Shown: piece by piece, positions 25,254 to 33,431 of the stretch
Layout of the letters: every line of letters begins with the position of its first letter
Numbering within the stretch: the stretch's first letter is position 1
NCBI RefSeq assembly: GCF_004115085.1
Contig: NZ_QXJP01000001.1
Span: forward strand, 248,001-312,000
Length of the DNA: 64,000 nt
Reading direction: 5' to 3'
Source of the DNA: Longirhabdus pacifica
GTDB taxonomy: Bacteria > Bacillota > Bacilli > Paenibacillales > DSM-105158
The notes under the pieces: generated by a model
Database searches by the model: none
What the model saw: the letters and a program-made list of their open reading frames with translations, nothing else
Told to the model about the DNA's origin: nothing
Position numbers and translations under genes: made by a program

Positions 25254-26600
25254 ATGAAGCAAACAATGGATCAACATCCGACAGTGAAATTATATCGGCA
25301 TAAAAATCAGCACGAAGTTGGAACACAACCAGTACAGGAAAAGTTGGATGCCTCTATGTTGCGTCGAATAGTGATGGAAGCAGGTGCAGATGATGTGGGT
25401 TTTGTTTCTATGCACCGACATGAATTAGATGACCAGAGAAAAGAAATATTGTCTTTGTTTCCTGAAGCAAAATCTTGTATAAGTTATGTTTGCAAAATGG
25501 CACAAGAACCACTCCGTTCAACTGCTCGTTCCATTGCTAATAATGAATTTCACCATGTTAATGACAAAATAACGGAAGTTGGACATCGGATTGTTGCTGC
25601 TCTAGAGAAGAGGCAGGTAAAAGCCATATATGAACCAGCTGGGTTTCCGATGGAAGTGGAGCGGAATGAAAAAAAGTGGGTCATCTCTCATAAGCCAATA
25701 TCCGTCGCTGCTGGATTAGGGAAAATAGGGTTACACCGCAATGTTATTCACCCTACATTTGGGAATTTTATTTTATTAGGTACCGTCGTGTTGAACAAAG
25801 CAATTAGTGAAGAAGGGCAACTATTGGATTACAATCCATGCTTAGATTGTAAATTATGTGTGGCTGCATGTCCCGTAGGTGCAATTGAACCAGATGGAAA
25901 GTTTAATTTTTCTGCATGTTTTACTCATAACTATCGTGAATTTTTTGGTGGGTTTACAGAGTGGGCAGAATCAATGGCAAGTAGTAAAGATGCTAAAACA
26001 TATCGAAACTCATTTTCTAGTGGTGAAAGTGCTTCTATGTGGCAAAGTTTATCTTTCGGCGCAAATTACAAAGCGGCTTACTGCCTTTCTGTTTGCCCCG
26101 CAGGTGAGGATGTTATCGGTCAATATATTGATAGAAAGAAAGAATTTGTGAATAGCGTTTTAAAACCACTACAAAATAAAGAAGAAACATTGTATATAAC
26201 AAAAAATTCAGATGCAAGGGCATACGCACAAAAACGATATCCTCACAAAAAGGTGAAAATAGTGCACAGTGGTTTGCGAGCATCTTCTGTTGCTTCATTC
26301 TACTTATATTTACCTCATACATTTCAACGTAAAAAAGCAAAGACAATGGATGCAACCTATCACTTTATATTCTACGGTAAAGAAGAAATGCAATTTACGG
26401 TCAACATTTCCAAAGGTGAAATCACTACAGAGAAGAAGCTAGTGGGCGAAGCGGATCTTACAGTAATAGCAGACAGTGAAACGTGGATTGATGTACTAAA
26501 TGGAGATAAAAAATTGCTCTGGGCCTTACTTGCAAGAAAACTGAAAATTAATGGACCGATTTCATTAATGAAATCGTTTCGTAGATGTTTTGCGACTTAA
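25254..26600 (+). CDS. QueG-like 4Fe-4S protein fused to a C-terminal SCP2 domain
   Basis: 448 aa from the ATG at 25254 (AGAGGAGG at 25237-25244). The N-terminal part (about 30-300) resembles epoxyqueuosine reductase/reductive-dehalogenase-type proteins: ADDVGFVSMHR, AGLGKIGLHRNVIHPTFG, then the double-cluster region CLDCKLCVAACPVGAI near 200 and later CLSVCPAGEDV. The last 110 residues or so (TYHFIFYGKEEMQF..., ADLTVIADSETW, KLKINGPISLM) look like an SCP2 lipid-binding domain. I find no HEAT repeats as in full QueG. A redox enzyme acting on a hydrophobic substrate is inferred. It has its own promoter. Confidence 0.72.
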   Translation: MKQTMDQHPTVKLYRHKNQHEVGTQPVQEKLDASMLRRIVMEAGADDVGFVSMHRHELDDQRKEILSLFPEAKSCISYVCKMAQEPLRSTARSIANNEFHHVNDKITEVGHRIVAALEKRQVKAIYEPAGFPMEVERNEKKWVISHKPISVAAGLGKIGLHRNVIHPTFGNFILLGTVVLNKAISEEGQLLDYNPCLDCKLCVAACPVGAIEPDGKFNFSACFTHNYREFFGGFTEWAESMASSKDAKTYRNSFSSGESASMWQSLSFGANYKAAYCLSVCPAGEDVIGQYIDRKKEFVNSVLKPLQNKEETLYITKNSDARAYAQKRYPHKKVKIVHSGLRASSVASFYLYLPHTFQRKKAKTMDATYHFIFYGKEEMQFTVNISKGEITTEKKLVGEADLTVIADSETWIDVLNGDKKLLWALLARKLKINGPISLMKSFRRCFAT

Positions 26601-26653
26601 TATAGCCATTGTCCATGTAAAGATTTAAATGTAAAAAATTAAATGTCAAAATG

Positions 26654-26680
26654 TAGATCGAGGAGTTTATCCCCGATCTA
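26654..26680. terminator. Hairpin between converging genes
   Basis: TAGATCGAGG pairs with CCCCGATCTA (one mismatch) around 7 nt. The T run is poor on both strands. A weak bidirectional terminator is the simplest reading. Confidence 0.45.
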
Positions 26681-26699
26681 GTATGATGACAAGATTAAA

Positions 26700-27488
26700 T
26701 TAGTTCTCCATGTATTGCCCTCTTGAAAGCTTATAATTATTGCTATGATTGTTATCCCAATATGTTGTACCATTCACTTCATAAGAAATAGCAAATTGTA
26801 TAAATGCTCCGTTTGAAGGTATATCAAAAGTCCAGCTCTCCAAACTATTGTTTGAATTGTTCAAACTGCCAACGTAAACTGCAGAAGCGGTTTGAACTGT
26901 ATTCCAATTGTCAACTGTGTAAGTAACCTTTACATTTTTTACTGGAGAAAGATTTTTTAAGAAGATACTCCCACTTAAAAAATAACCTGTGTACTTAGTA
27001 TGATAAGCAGCATTAGATAGTTTTACAACAGATTTGCTAAGGCTGTAATCTGGAGCATAGCCTCCCACCTTATAATTGCTGCCGTTATTGTTATCCCAAA
27101 AAGTTTGACCATTGGCAATATATTTTACGGCAAATTCAACCGTTTCATTCGTATTAATATCTAGCTCAAAATCCCAAGTTTCGTATCCATTCTGAGCAGG
27201 GGCACTATAGGTAGCATATAAATCTTTCCACTGCCCATTTCCTGTTGTATAGTGGATGACGACTTGTTTGTTATAAGTGAAGTTATTAACTTCAACAGAT
27301 CCTGTTAGTCGTTCACGCACTTGATTTATTCCTTTTATTTTTGCATAAGCTAATTGAACATTGGGTGAGAATGCTGTATCCACACTCTCGGAAGTTGATG
27401 CTCCTGCCTTTTGTCCAACCATTCCAGATAATCCCATCATTAGTGCAAACGATACCACAACAAGCAATGCTTTTTTTACTAGTTTCAT
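26700..27488 (-). CDS. Secreted protein of two tandem CBM21-like carbohydrate-binding modules
   Basis: 262 aa. A signal peptide (about 1-30, ending near KAGA) is followed by two repeats of about 100 residues. Each has the CBM21 pattern: a V-V-NF/NL-valine strand, a W in the middle, an acidic ExWxF segment, then WDNNNGSNYK in the first and WDNNHSNNYK in the second. CBM21 modules bind starch or glycogen. No catalytic domain is present, so it is a stand-alone binding protein or a colonisation/lectin factor. The ATG at 27488 is preferred over a GTG at 27497 because GGAG lies in front. It lies near the toxin genes, but no functional link is shown. Confidence 0.75.
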   Translation of the reverse strand: MKLVKKALLVVVSFALMMGLSGMVGQKAGASTSESVDTAFSPNVQLAYAKIKGINQVRERLTGSVEVNNFTYNKQVVIHYTTGNGQWKDLYATYSAPAQNGYETWDFELDINTNETVEFAVKYIANGQTFWDNNNGSNYKVGGYAPDYSLSKSVVKLSNAAYHTKYTGYFLSGSIFLKNLSPVKNVKVTYTVDNWNTVQTASAVYVGSLNNSNNSLESWTFDIPSNGAFIQFAISYEVNGTTYWDNNHSNNYKLSRGQYMEN

Positions 27489-27950
27489 GTTCTCCACTCC
27501 TATTTTTTTATATTTTTTTATTTACTAGAAACATGACCTACAACTAGCAGCAATGATATAAAATTCTTCTATAACTATATTTGTTAAACACCTCCTAAAA
27601 CAAAAAACCCCGGTTACAAAAAACCGCGGTTATTTTTTTTATTCAGTTTCAACATAGAAGTATATACATATTATAAGCAAATTCTTTTTTTATTGTCAAT
27701 AATTTCAATGGTAATAAATATATCATTTACAAATTATTAAAATTTGACTCAAATAAAGATAGAGTTCTGTAGTATTAACTTTTATTTTGTAACTATTTAA
27801 CATTTAGATTGGAGTAGCCTATTTCGCGGTATATCATAATGTAAATGAACAAGTCACTCCATATTTAGTAGACTGAGATGACTCTATTTGCTGCTAGTTT
27901 AGTAATGAATTAAAATATAGATTGTATAAGGGCTAAAAGAGAGGACTTAC
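27489..27950. other. AT-rich divergent intergenic region with a terminator-like hairpin
   Basis: No gene was found. Near 27611-27639 CCCCGGTT and AACCGCGG (one mismatch) are flanked by T runs on both strands. On the minus strand this hairpin lies in the leader of the CBM21 gene, followed at about 27590 by an orphan AGGAGGTG without a well-placed start codon. The leader could therefore act as an attenuator. Confidence 0.45.
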
Positions 27951-28262
27951 ATGATGACACCATTTACTGAAAAGGTAGTTTCTATTCTCAAACAAATTCC
28001 AGCAGGTAAGGTGATTACTTACGGGCAAGTTGCTAACTTAGCAGGAAGCCCTCGTGCTGCCCGCCAAGTTGTTCGTATCCTTCATTCTATGAGTAAAAAA
28101 TATCAATTGCCATGGCATCGTGTCATTAACAGTAAAGGATATATCGCTCTAAAAGAGGATGAAGCATTTTATACTCAAAAACATGCACTAGAAAGTGAGG
28201 GTATTACGGTAGGGGACAATGGAGAAATAGAGTTGCGAGTGTACCAGTGGATTCCTGAGTAG
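27951..28262 (+). CDS. Alkyltransferase-like (ATL) DNA repair protein
   Basis: 103 aa. It has the DNA-binding core of O6-alkylguanine-DNA alkyltransferase (TEKVVSILKQIPAGKVITYGQVANLAGSP... ARQVVRILHS) but reads LPWHRVIN where the methyltransferase has PCHRV, so the acceptor Cys is Trp. This is the definition of ATL proteins, which flip and bind O6-alkylguanine and recruit nucleotide excision repair. GAGAGGA precedes the first of two adjacent ATGs. It is a single gene. Confidence 0.88.
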   Translation: MMTPFTEKVVSILKQIPAGKVITYGQVANLAGSPRAARQVVRILHSMSKKYQLPWHRVINSKGYIALKEDEAFYTQKHALESEGITVGDNGEIELRVYQWIPE

Positions 28263-28323
28263 ATTAGAATAGATAAATATATATTCATGACGTTAAGCTA
28301 CATATAACTTGAATAAAAATGGT

Positions 28324-28342
28324 GGAGCCTACACCAGGCTCC
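28324..28342 (-). terminator. Hairpin after the toxin operon
   Basis: GGAGCCT and AGGCTCC form perfect 7-bp arms around a 5-nt loop. On the minus strand ACCATTTTTATTC follows. It lies 33 nt past the toxin operon stop and would also limit the converging ATL transcript. Confidence 0.65.
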
Positions 28343-28374
28343 TTAATCATGGTGCAAAAATACTTTACCAACTG

Positions 28375-30078
28375 TTAATGCAAAATATGAAATGTTCCCA
28401 TCTTTAATCCGAACGCTTGTCCCACGATAAAGTCATACTGAGGTTGGGCATGAAAACTACCAGAAGATAAAATGTTTGTTTCACTATTCATCATAAATAA
28501 ACTAACATCTGTTCTAGCACCAGAACCTTTGTCACTCCAAATAAGATCACCAATGGAAGTTTCTGCAACAAAGTCTTGTCTAACGCACGTCACTTGTGTC
28601 GTGTTAGGCTTATTATAATTGGGTGTAGCAACATGACCTAAACTTGTATATCCTTGACTGCACAATGGTTTCCAAAAAGATCCATCCATGTCACCATCAG
28701 ATTTATGGTCTGCCCAAATCAATTCATAATCCGTGGGATCTTTCAATACTGGATTTTGAGTATTTGGTTTATCGTTACTAGCTAATACAATTACTTTGCC
28801 TGTAGAAAGATCATAATTACCTTGTGCATAATCTCCTACAGATTTAAATCCTTCAATAGGAGGAGTTCGCCAAACTGTACCATCTTGATGAGAACCTGTT
28901 CCTTTATCGTTGTATACAAATTGCGTTGCAGGAGCATAGAATGCAAATAATAACGGTTGATCAGGTATATCCACAATGAGTCTTTTTCTGAATTGGTCAA
29001 TATCTTTCCAATTATCATGAACGGTTTTAAGTTGATGGAGTGCGTACTCTTTTACATCCAAATTTACTTTGCTGATTTCTTCAGAAAGTGTTTGAAATTT
29101 TGCAGTTACAATTAACCAGTGATTTATAATAGGTTCCAAACTATCTGAAGCCTTTTCTAATGTAGATTTAAAATCACTTACATGGGTTGACATTGTTGCT
29201 ACACTATTTTTCATTTGTTCTTTTTTCAATCTTTCATTTTTTTTATCTTCTAATTGTTGTTCGTAGTCCAAAATATAAGCTTTCAGTAATCGTATGACGT
29301 CAAGGTGCTCACCTGGTGTAATTTCTATTTCTTTATGCAAACGGGCAATTTCAGTATTGATTACGCTAATTTCTATATCTAGGGAAGCAATCTCAGCATT
29401 TACGATGGCAGTAACATCTCTGAGATCACTTTCGAAAGATCGTATATCTTGTGAGAGCATGCTTCTAAAATCATTTAAATGAGGTATTAGATTATCTATT
29501 TCTTGCTTGTTTGTGTTTGCATCTTGTTTAAACGTATCTAATTGTTTTATTACAGCATCCCAATCTTCATTGTTCACATGATTTACTATTTCACTATACT
29601 GTTCAATAAACGATGTAGCGTGGACTGTAATATCGTTACTTGTTCTAACGACAGATGACTTTAAACTTTTATCCCAATGATCAGCGTGATCCATTACGGA
29701 TTGTGCGTGCATGCTTAATCTATTTCCAACTTCGTTATTCATAGTAGTGTACATTCCTTTATACCCTTTAAAAATCGGAGCAAACTTTTCCATCTCTTGT
29801 ACATGAACATGTAGGTTCTCTAAAGCACTTTTTACATCTTCTGTCTCCATAAAATTTGCTATATGTTGGTTTTCAATGTTTTCGTAATCATCTGAAGAGC
29901 TGATACTCATACTCACCTGTGTGAGTATGTCAGTATTTGTTGGTGACTCTAGTTTTAAGAGGTTCTCTTGCGTAACAGCCTCCGCATAGTTAAGCTTGAA
30001 AGGGAAAAGTATAAGAAGAAGCAAAATTGAAAATAAAAAAACATAAAAAGTTATTAATTTTATACATTTTAGTAGCAT
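28375..30078 (-). CDS. Alpha-helical pore-forming toxin component (Hbl/Nhe/ClyA-like) with C-terminal Vps62-like domain
   Basis: 567 aa from the ATG at 30078, 7 nt behind GAGG; the ATG at 30081 is also possible. A signal peptide ends near AEA (about 33). Residues about 55-375 are long amphipathic helices (SLDIEISVINTEIARLHKE, YILDYEQQLEDKK) in the order seen in Hbl/Nhe enterotoxins, but without the hydrophobic head segment found in the partner. From about 376 on lies a beta-rich domain with repeated YNDKGTGSHQDG, WADHKSDGDMDG and WSDKGSGARTD motifs and GYTSLGHVA, typical of the Vps62/DUF946 family. It is probably a receptor- or membrane-binding unit. The upstream neighbour is its paralog, so a two-component pore is likely. 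Confidence 0.72.
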   Translation of the reverse strand: MLLKCIKLITFYVFLFSILLLLILFPFKLNYAEAVTQENLLKLESPTNTDILTQVSMSISSSDDYENIENQHIANFMETEDVKSALENLHVHVQEMEKFAPIFKGYKGMYTTMNNEVGNRLSMHAQSVMDHADHWDKSLKSSVVRTSNDITVHATSFIEQYSEIVNHVNNEDWDAVIKQLDTFKQDANTNKQEIDNLIPHLNDFRSMLSQDIRSFESDLRDVTAIVNAEIASLDIEISVINTEIARLHKEIEITPGEHLDVIRLLKAYILDYEQQLEDKKNERLKKEQMKNSVATMSTHVSDFKSTLEKASDSLEPIINHWLIVTAKFQTLSEEISKVNLDVKEYALHQLKTVHDNWKDIDQFRKRLIVDIPDQPLLFAFYAPATQFVYNDKGTGSHQDGTVWRTPPIEGFKSVGDYAQGNYDLSTGKVIVLASNDKPNTQNPVLKDPTDYELIWADHKSDGDMDGSFWKPLCSQGYTSLGHVATPNYNKPNTTQVTCVRQDFVAETSIGDLIWSDKGSGARTDVSLFMMNSETNILSSGSFHAQPQYDFIVGQAFGLKMGTFHILH

Positions 30079-30107
30079 CATATCACCTCTATCATAAATT
30101 AGATATA

Positions 30108-30149
30108 AAATCAGATGGGGGAATTCACTGCATTCGCCCCATCTGATTT
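30108..30149. terminator. Perfect 13-bp hairpin between the two toxin genes
   Basis: AAATCAGATGGGG (30108-30120) and CCCCATCTGATTT (30137-30149) are perfect complements; GAAT/ATTC extends the stem inside the loop. On the minus strand ATTTTATATC follows. It lies between gene 1 and gene 2 of the toxin operon and could act as a partial terminator or RNA-stability element that sets their ratio. Confidence 0.6.
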
Positions 30150-30227
30150 ATATGATTGACAAGCATTGAATTGTTATCTATTGTAATTTTGTTGCGGTGT
30201 CACCTTTTTTCATAGTTTTTCTATTAT

Positions 30228-31442
30228 TTATTGAGGCACCAAGGATCCATTTAGAGGAACTTCTTCATACCCTACATCTTTAAATATCTCTCTGGCCGTA
30301 TTACTGGCATCTTCCCAGCTATCTTTTGCTGTATCTAATTTTGATTTTATAAATGGGAAAACATGATCAGGATTAACCTCATCGATGGATTCCTTTAAGG
30401 TTGTAAATTTTGTGTTTAGTTCCAACCAGTTGTCTCGCAAATTTTCTAATGTGTTAACAGCTATATCAATAATTTCTACAAGTTCACCTACATTTTCTTT
30501 TGCCATTTCCAGAACAAGCATTTCGTTCTCAATAATGTGTAACTCTTGCGTTGCTTTCATTAGCTTCTTTCTATTTTCGTCCAATTCTTTTTCTTCCAAA
30601 GAAGCCCATACTGTGAGTCCAATACCTGCAGCAACAACAACTGCAGATGCTCCACCTGTTGCAGGAAGAAGCGCTGTTCCTACGGCAATGCTAGCGATCC
30701 CAATTGGTTTAGTAATAGCGATTCGATCTATGATGTCGTTGTTTTTATCATTGTATGTCTTAATTTGTTGTCTTAATGATGGTAAGACAGCCTTATCGCC
30801 ATTAATCAAGGCAGTGACTTTCTCAGCATCGTCACGAAAATTTCTACCATCTGCCGATAATTTAGTTCTATAATCACTTAATTTTGTAATGACGTCTCCT
30901 ACTCTATTTGCCTTTTTTTTCACACTGTCTTGAAGGATATCAAGCCCTACGATTACTAATTCTTTATTACCTTGCTGAGCAAAATCATATATAGGGCTAT
31001 GCAAATTTTGAAATTCTGTATTATAACCTATGATGTCTTGATTGACTTGTTTCATATAAGGCTTCAGACTATCTAACCAATAGTTTGCGTTTCCTCGTGC
31101 TATATTGAGATGGTTGTCAAGAGATAGTGAAACTTTCGCATTATCTTCTTGTTGTCTTATACCATTAAGGTTGAAATCGGGCTGTCTTGATACCGCAAAT
31201 GCATACATGTCCATTATGAGTGTTTTAGAATGTGTTTGGAGGGCTGCATTTTTTAAATCTTGTGCTCCAATGGAGGTTGGATTGTTATTTTGTGTGAAAA
31301 AGACGTTACCCGATTCTAATTGTTCCCCTTGATTAGCAGCCTCAGCATGGTTGTGAGGGAATGGAAAGTGTGAAAGAAGAAGCAAAATGGAAAGTGAAAC
31401 GATAACAAAAAATTTTAATTTCATAGATTTTAACATTATCAT
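30228..31442 (-). CDS. Alpha-helical pore-forming toxin component (Hbl/Nhe family) with hydrophobic hairpin
   Basis: 404 aa. A signal peptide ends at HNHAEA (about 35). The mature protein has the Hbl/Nhe layout: long helices (QTHSKTLIMDMYAFAVSRQP, SLDNHLNIARGNANYWLD), then at about 240-285 a Gly/Ala/Val-rich hydrophobic hairpin (GIASIAVGTALLPATGG, ASAVVVAAGIGLTVWASL) that inserts into membranes in this family. Heptad helices and a short C-terminus follow. AGAGGAG sits just before the ATG. It is the first gene of the operon; a 13-codon ORF lies 40 nt upstream. Hbl/Nhe components act together after secretion on animal or insect cells; the target here is unknown. Confidence 0.78.
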   Translation of the reverse strand: MIMLKSMKLKFFVIVSLSILLLLSHFPFPHNHAEAANQGEQLESGNVFFTQNNNPTSIGAQDLKNAALQTHSKTLIMDMYAFAVSRQPDFNLNGIRQQEDNAKVSLSLDNHLNIARGNANYWLDSLKPYMKQVNQDIIGYNTEFQNLHSPIYDFAQQGNKELVIVGLDILQDSVKKKANRVGDVITKLSDYRTKLSADGRNFRDDAEKVTALINGDKAVLPSLRQQIKTYNDKNNDIIDRIAITKPIGIASIAVGTALLPATGGASAVVVAAGIGLTVWASLEEKELDENRKKLMKATQELHIIENEMLVLEMAKENVGELVEIIDIAVNTLENLRDNWLELNTKFTTLKESIDEVNPDHVFPFIKSKLDTAKDSWEDASNTAREIFKDVGYEEVPLNGSLVPQ

Positions 31443-31778
31443 GTTACTCCTCTCTGATTATGGAATTAGTTGGATGCTTCTTTTAATAGACAATATAGAA
31501 TAGTTTGCTCACAATTTGCCTCATTCCTCACCTCCTTTACTGTATGAATTTTTTTATCATTTAGACTGTGACTCTTTTAAGCTTTTATGCTATAAAGTTA
31601 AAGTGTAAAATGGTAAAATAAGTTATATAAACCATAGGGTTAAAAAATTCATTTCTAGAATATATACTTTTTTATTTTTATCACCCTATTTACTAGATGA
31701 ATTAATGATATATTATTACTTATATTGTGAAAAGAACCACATTTTTCATTTTACTATACCACTTTAAGGAGGTATTTG
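31443..31778. other. Divergent control region between toxin operon and MocR regulator
   Basis: Very AT-rich. It holds the short leader ORF and should hold the promoters of both directions, but I could not fix a clear -35/-10 pair. No PlcR box (TATGNAN4TNCATA-like) was found. The layout lets the regulator bind between the two units. Confidence 0.45.
31483..31524 (-). CDS. 13-codon leader ORF upstream of the toxin operon
   Basis: ATG at 31524, stop TAA at 31485-31483, peptide MRQIVSKLFYIVY. It has one of the strongest ribosome sites in the window: AAAGGAGGTGAGGA directly before the ATG, with ideal 6-nt spacing. It ends 40 nt before the toxin start, which has its own weaker AGAGGAG. The peptide is basic and then hydrophobic. 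It could be a regulatory leader, a small toxin-like or signal peptide, or a translational enhancer. It is too short for homology to help. Confidence 0.45.
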   Translation of the reverse strand: MRQIVSKLFYIVY

Positions 31779-33245
31779 ATGTCGCATATTCATCTTTCAA
31801 TGGATTCTTATTTTTATCGCTATGCACACAAGTATGAAGCTTTATACCACGCTTTATACGATGCTATTTTGAGTGGGAGAATTTACAAAGGTGAAAAACT
31901 ACCATCATCCAGAAAATTGGCTGAATACTATGAAATATCTAGAGGAACCGTGAATCAAGTATATGAGATGTTAATTGCGGAAGGAGTGCTAGAAACTATA
32001 AAAGGAAGTGGTACATATGTTTCCTTTACTTTTTCATCATCAAGTACTTTAAAGAAAGATTTGCTCCCTGTTTCTTTATCAGAGGTGGGAGAGAAAATGA
32101 AACGGATTAGTTCCATTTCTCGTCCAGATGTTAATCAACCAATTCATTTCCATATTGGATTATCCGATATGGATTATTTTCCATATAAGCAGTGGAGACG
32201 TAGCTTGCGACATGAAATGGGTAAAATGGAAGATGAAATTAAATTTAGTAATATGAATTCACAGAAATTTTATTCGCTTACCACAGAGATTGCCAAGCAC
32301 TTACGTCACTATCACGGTCTTGATTGTAAAAATGAACAAATTGTTTTGGTGGAGGATACTGCACAATCTCTTTTTATGCTATTGCAGTTGCTCATTAATG
32401 TGAAAGAAGATAGTGTTGTTATGGAAGATCCAGGTTATTTAGGTTGGGAGAAAGTAGTTTTAGCAACAGGAGCTCAGCTTAAACGACTATGTGTGGATAG
32501 TGATGGAATGCAATTTAAAGAACTGGATGCAAAGTTAGCAATAGTCAACGCAGACTGTCATTTTCCTACTGGAGTGGCTTTAAGTTTGGAACGAAAAAAA
32601 AGAATGCTTCAATGGGCAGATAAACAAGAGGCTTTTATCATTGATGCCCAGTATGGCGTTGAGCTTTGTTATGATGAAAAGTCAAAAAATGCTTTAATGA
32701 TGTTAGATCAATCCAGTCGAGTCATTATGACTGGTACATTTTCGTTAACCATGATGTCATCTATGAAATTAGGGTATATTGTTTTTCCAGAGGCTCTTAT
32801 AGATATAGCAAACAGAATGAAACACTTGTTTGATGCTTGTGAGAGAGAGACATTTGAACAAAGGGCATTGGCTCATTTCATGAATACTGGGGATTACAGC
32901 CGACATTTAAATCACATGCAGCGTATTTACCATCATAAAAAAGCATTATTTAGTCAACTGTTTCAAATGTATTGTTCACAATGGTTCAAGGTACTACCTA
33001 ACAACAGTGCGACGTTCATCTTGACGAAGTGGAATGGAGATACAGCATCTTACGATGAAGCAATGAAAATTTGTGAACAAGAGGGTACAAGCTGGACAGA
33101 TGCTAATCTGATTTATTTTGAACGGAAGGAATCTTATGCTTCTTTTTCATTTGCTCATTTAAATGAGCAAAGCATGGAGAAAGGATTGATTAGATTAGCC
33201 TTTGTATTAGGTAAAATAAATATAAAAACCGAAGGTGTTTTGTAG
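31779..33245 (+). CDS. MocR-type GntR/aminotransferase-like regulator
   Basis: 488 aa from the ATG at 31779 with AAGGAGGT at 31766-31773. The N-terminal GntR winged helix (LYHALYDAILSGRIYKGEKLPSSRKLAEYYEISRGTV) is joined to a fold-type-I aminotransferase domain. MocR proteins bind PLP or PLP-amino-acid adducts; the usual PLP-Lys position is not clear here (the MTGTFSLTMMSSMKLGY region carries Ser/Thr where S-x-x-K-x-x-x-P-G is expected), so PLP binding is uncertain. It is divergent from the toxin operon, and MocR regulators often control the adjacent divergent gene. Confidence 0.8.
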   Translation: MSHIHLSMDSYFYRYAHKYEALYHALYDAILSGRIYKGEKLPSSRKLAEYYEISRGTVNQVYEMLIAEGVLETIKGSGTYVSFTFSSSSTLKKDLLPVSLSEVGEKMKRISSISRPDVNQPIHFHIGLSDMDYFPYKQWRRSLRHEMGKMEDEIKFSNMNSQKFYSLTTEIAKHLRHYHGLDCKNEQIVLVEDTAQSLFMLLQLLINVKEDSVVMEDPGYLGWEKVVLATGAQLKRLCVDSDGMQFKELDAKLAIVNADCHFPTGVALSLERKKRMLQWADKQEAFIIDAQYGVELCYDEKSKNALMMLDQSSRVIMTGTFSLTMMSSMKLGYIVFPEALIDIANRMKHLFDACERETFEQRALAHFMNTGDYSRHLNHMQRIYHHKKALFSQLFQMYCSQWFKVLPNNSATFILTKWNGDTASYDEAMKICEQEGTSWTDANLIYFERKESYASFSFAHLNEQSMEKGLIRLAFVLGKINIKTEGVL

Positions 33246-33267
33246 TCTTTATGCAATGAGATAGTGT

Positions 33268-33302
33268 TATGATCAGATGGACAAAAAATTCATCTGATCA
33301 TA
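33268..33302 (+). terminator. Hairpin after the MocR gene
   Basis: TATGATCAGATG and CATCTGATCATA form perfect 12-bp arms around 11 nt. No T run follows on the plus strand, so termination is only probable. Confidence 0.5.
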
Positions 33303-33342
33303 AATCAGGGTAGTATAGTTGCTATAATATAATTTTTTCGAT

Positions 33343-33415
33343 ATAATCTAACTAACGATAGTTAGATTATTGCTTTTAAGTTATAAGTAAACTTAAACTT
33401 GCATGATTTCATGCA
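33343..33415. promoter_or_regulatory. Cluster of palindromes upstream of the SMR-TetR operon (candidate TetR operator)
   Basis: ATAATCTAACTA-ACGA-TAGTTAGATTAT (33343-33370) is a 12-bp-arm perfect palindrome of the size TetR-family repressors bind. TGCATGA-TT-TCATGCA (33400-33415) is a second perfect palindrome, and AAGTT...AACTT repeats lie between. A TetR gene is the third gene of the downstream operon. Confidence 0.55.
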
Positions 33416-33431
33416 TATAAGCAAAAGTTTG

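Noticed and set aside
31443..31778. PlcR box controlling the toxin operon
   Set aside because: TATGAATTTTTTTATCA near 31543 lacks the second half-site.
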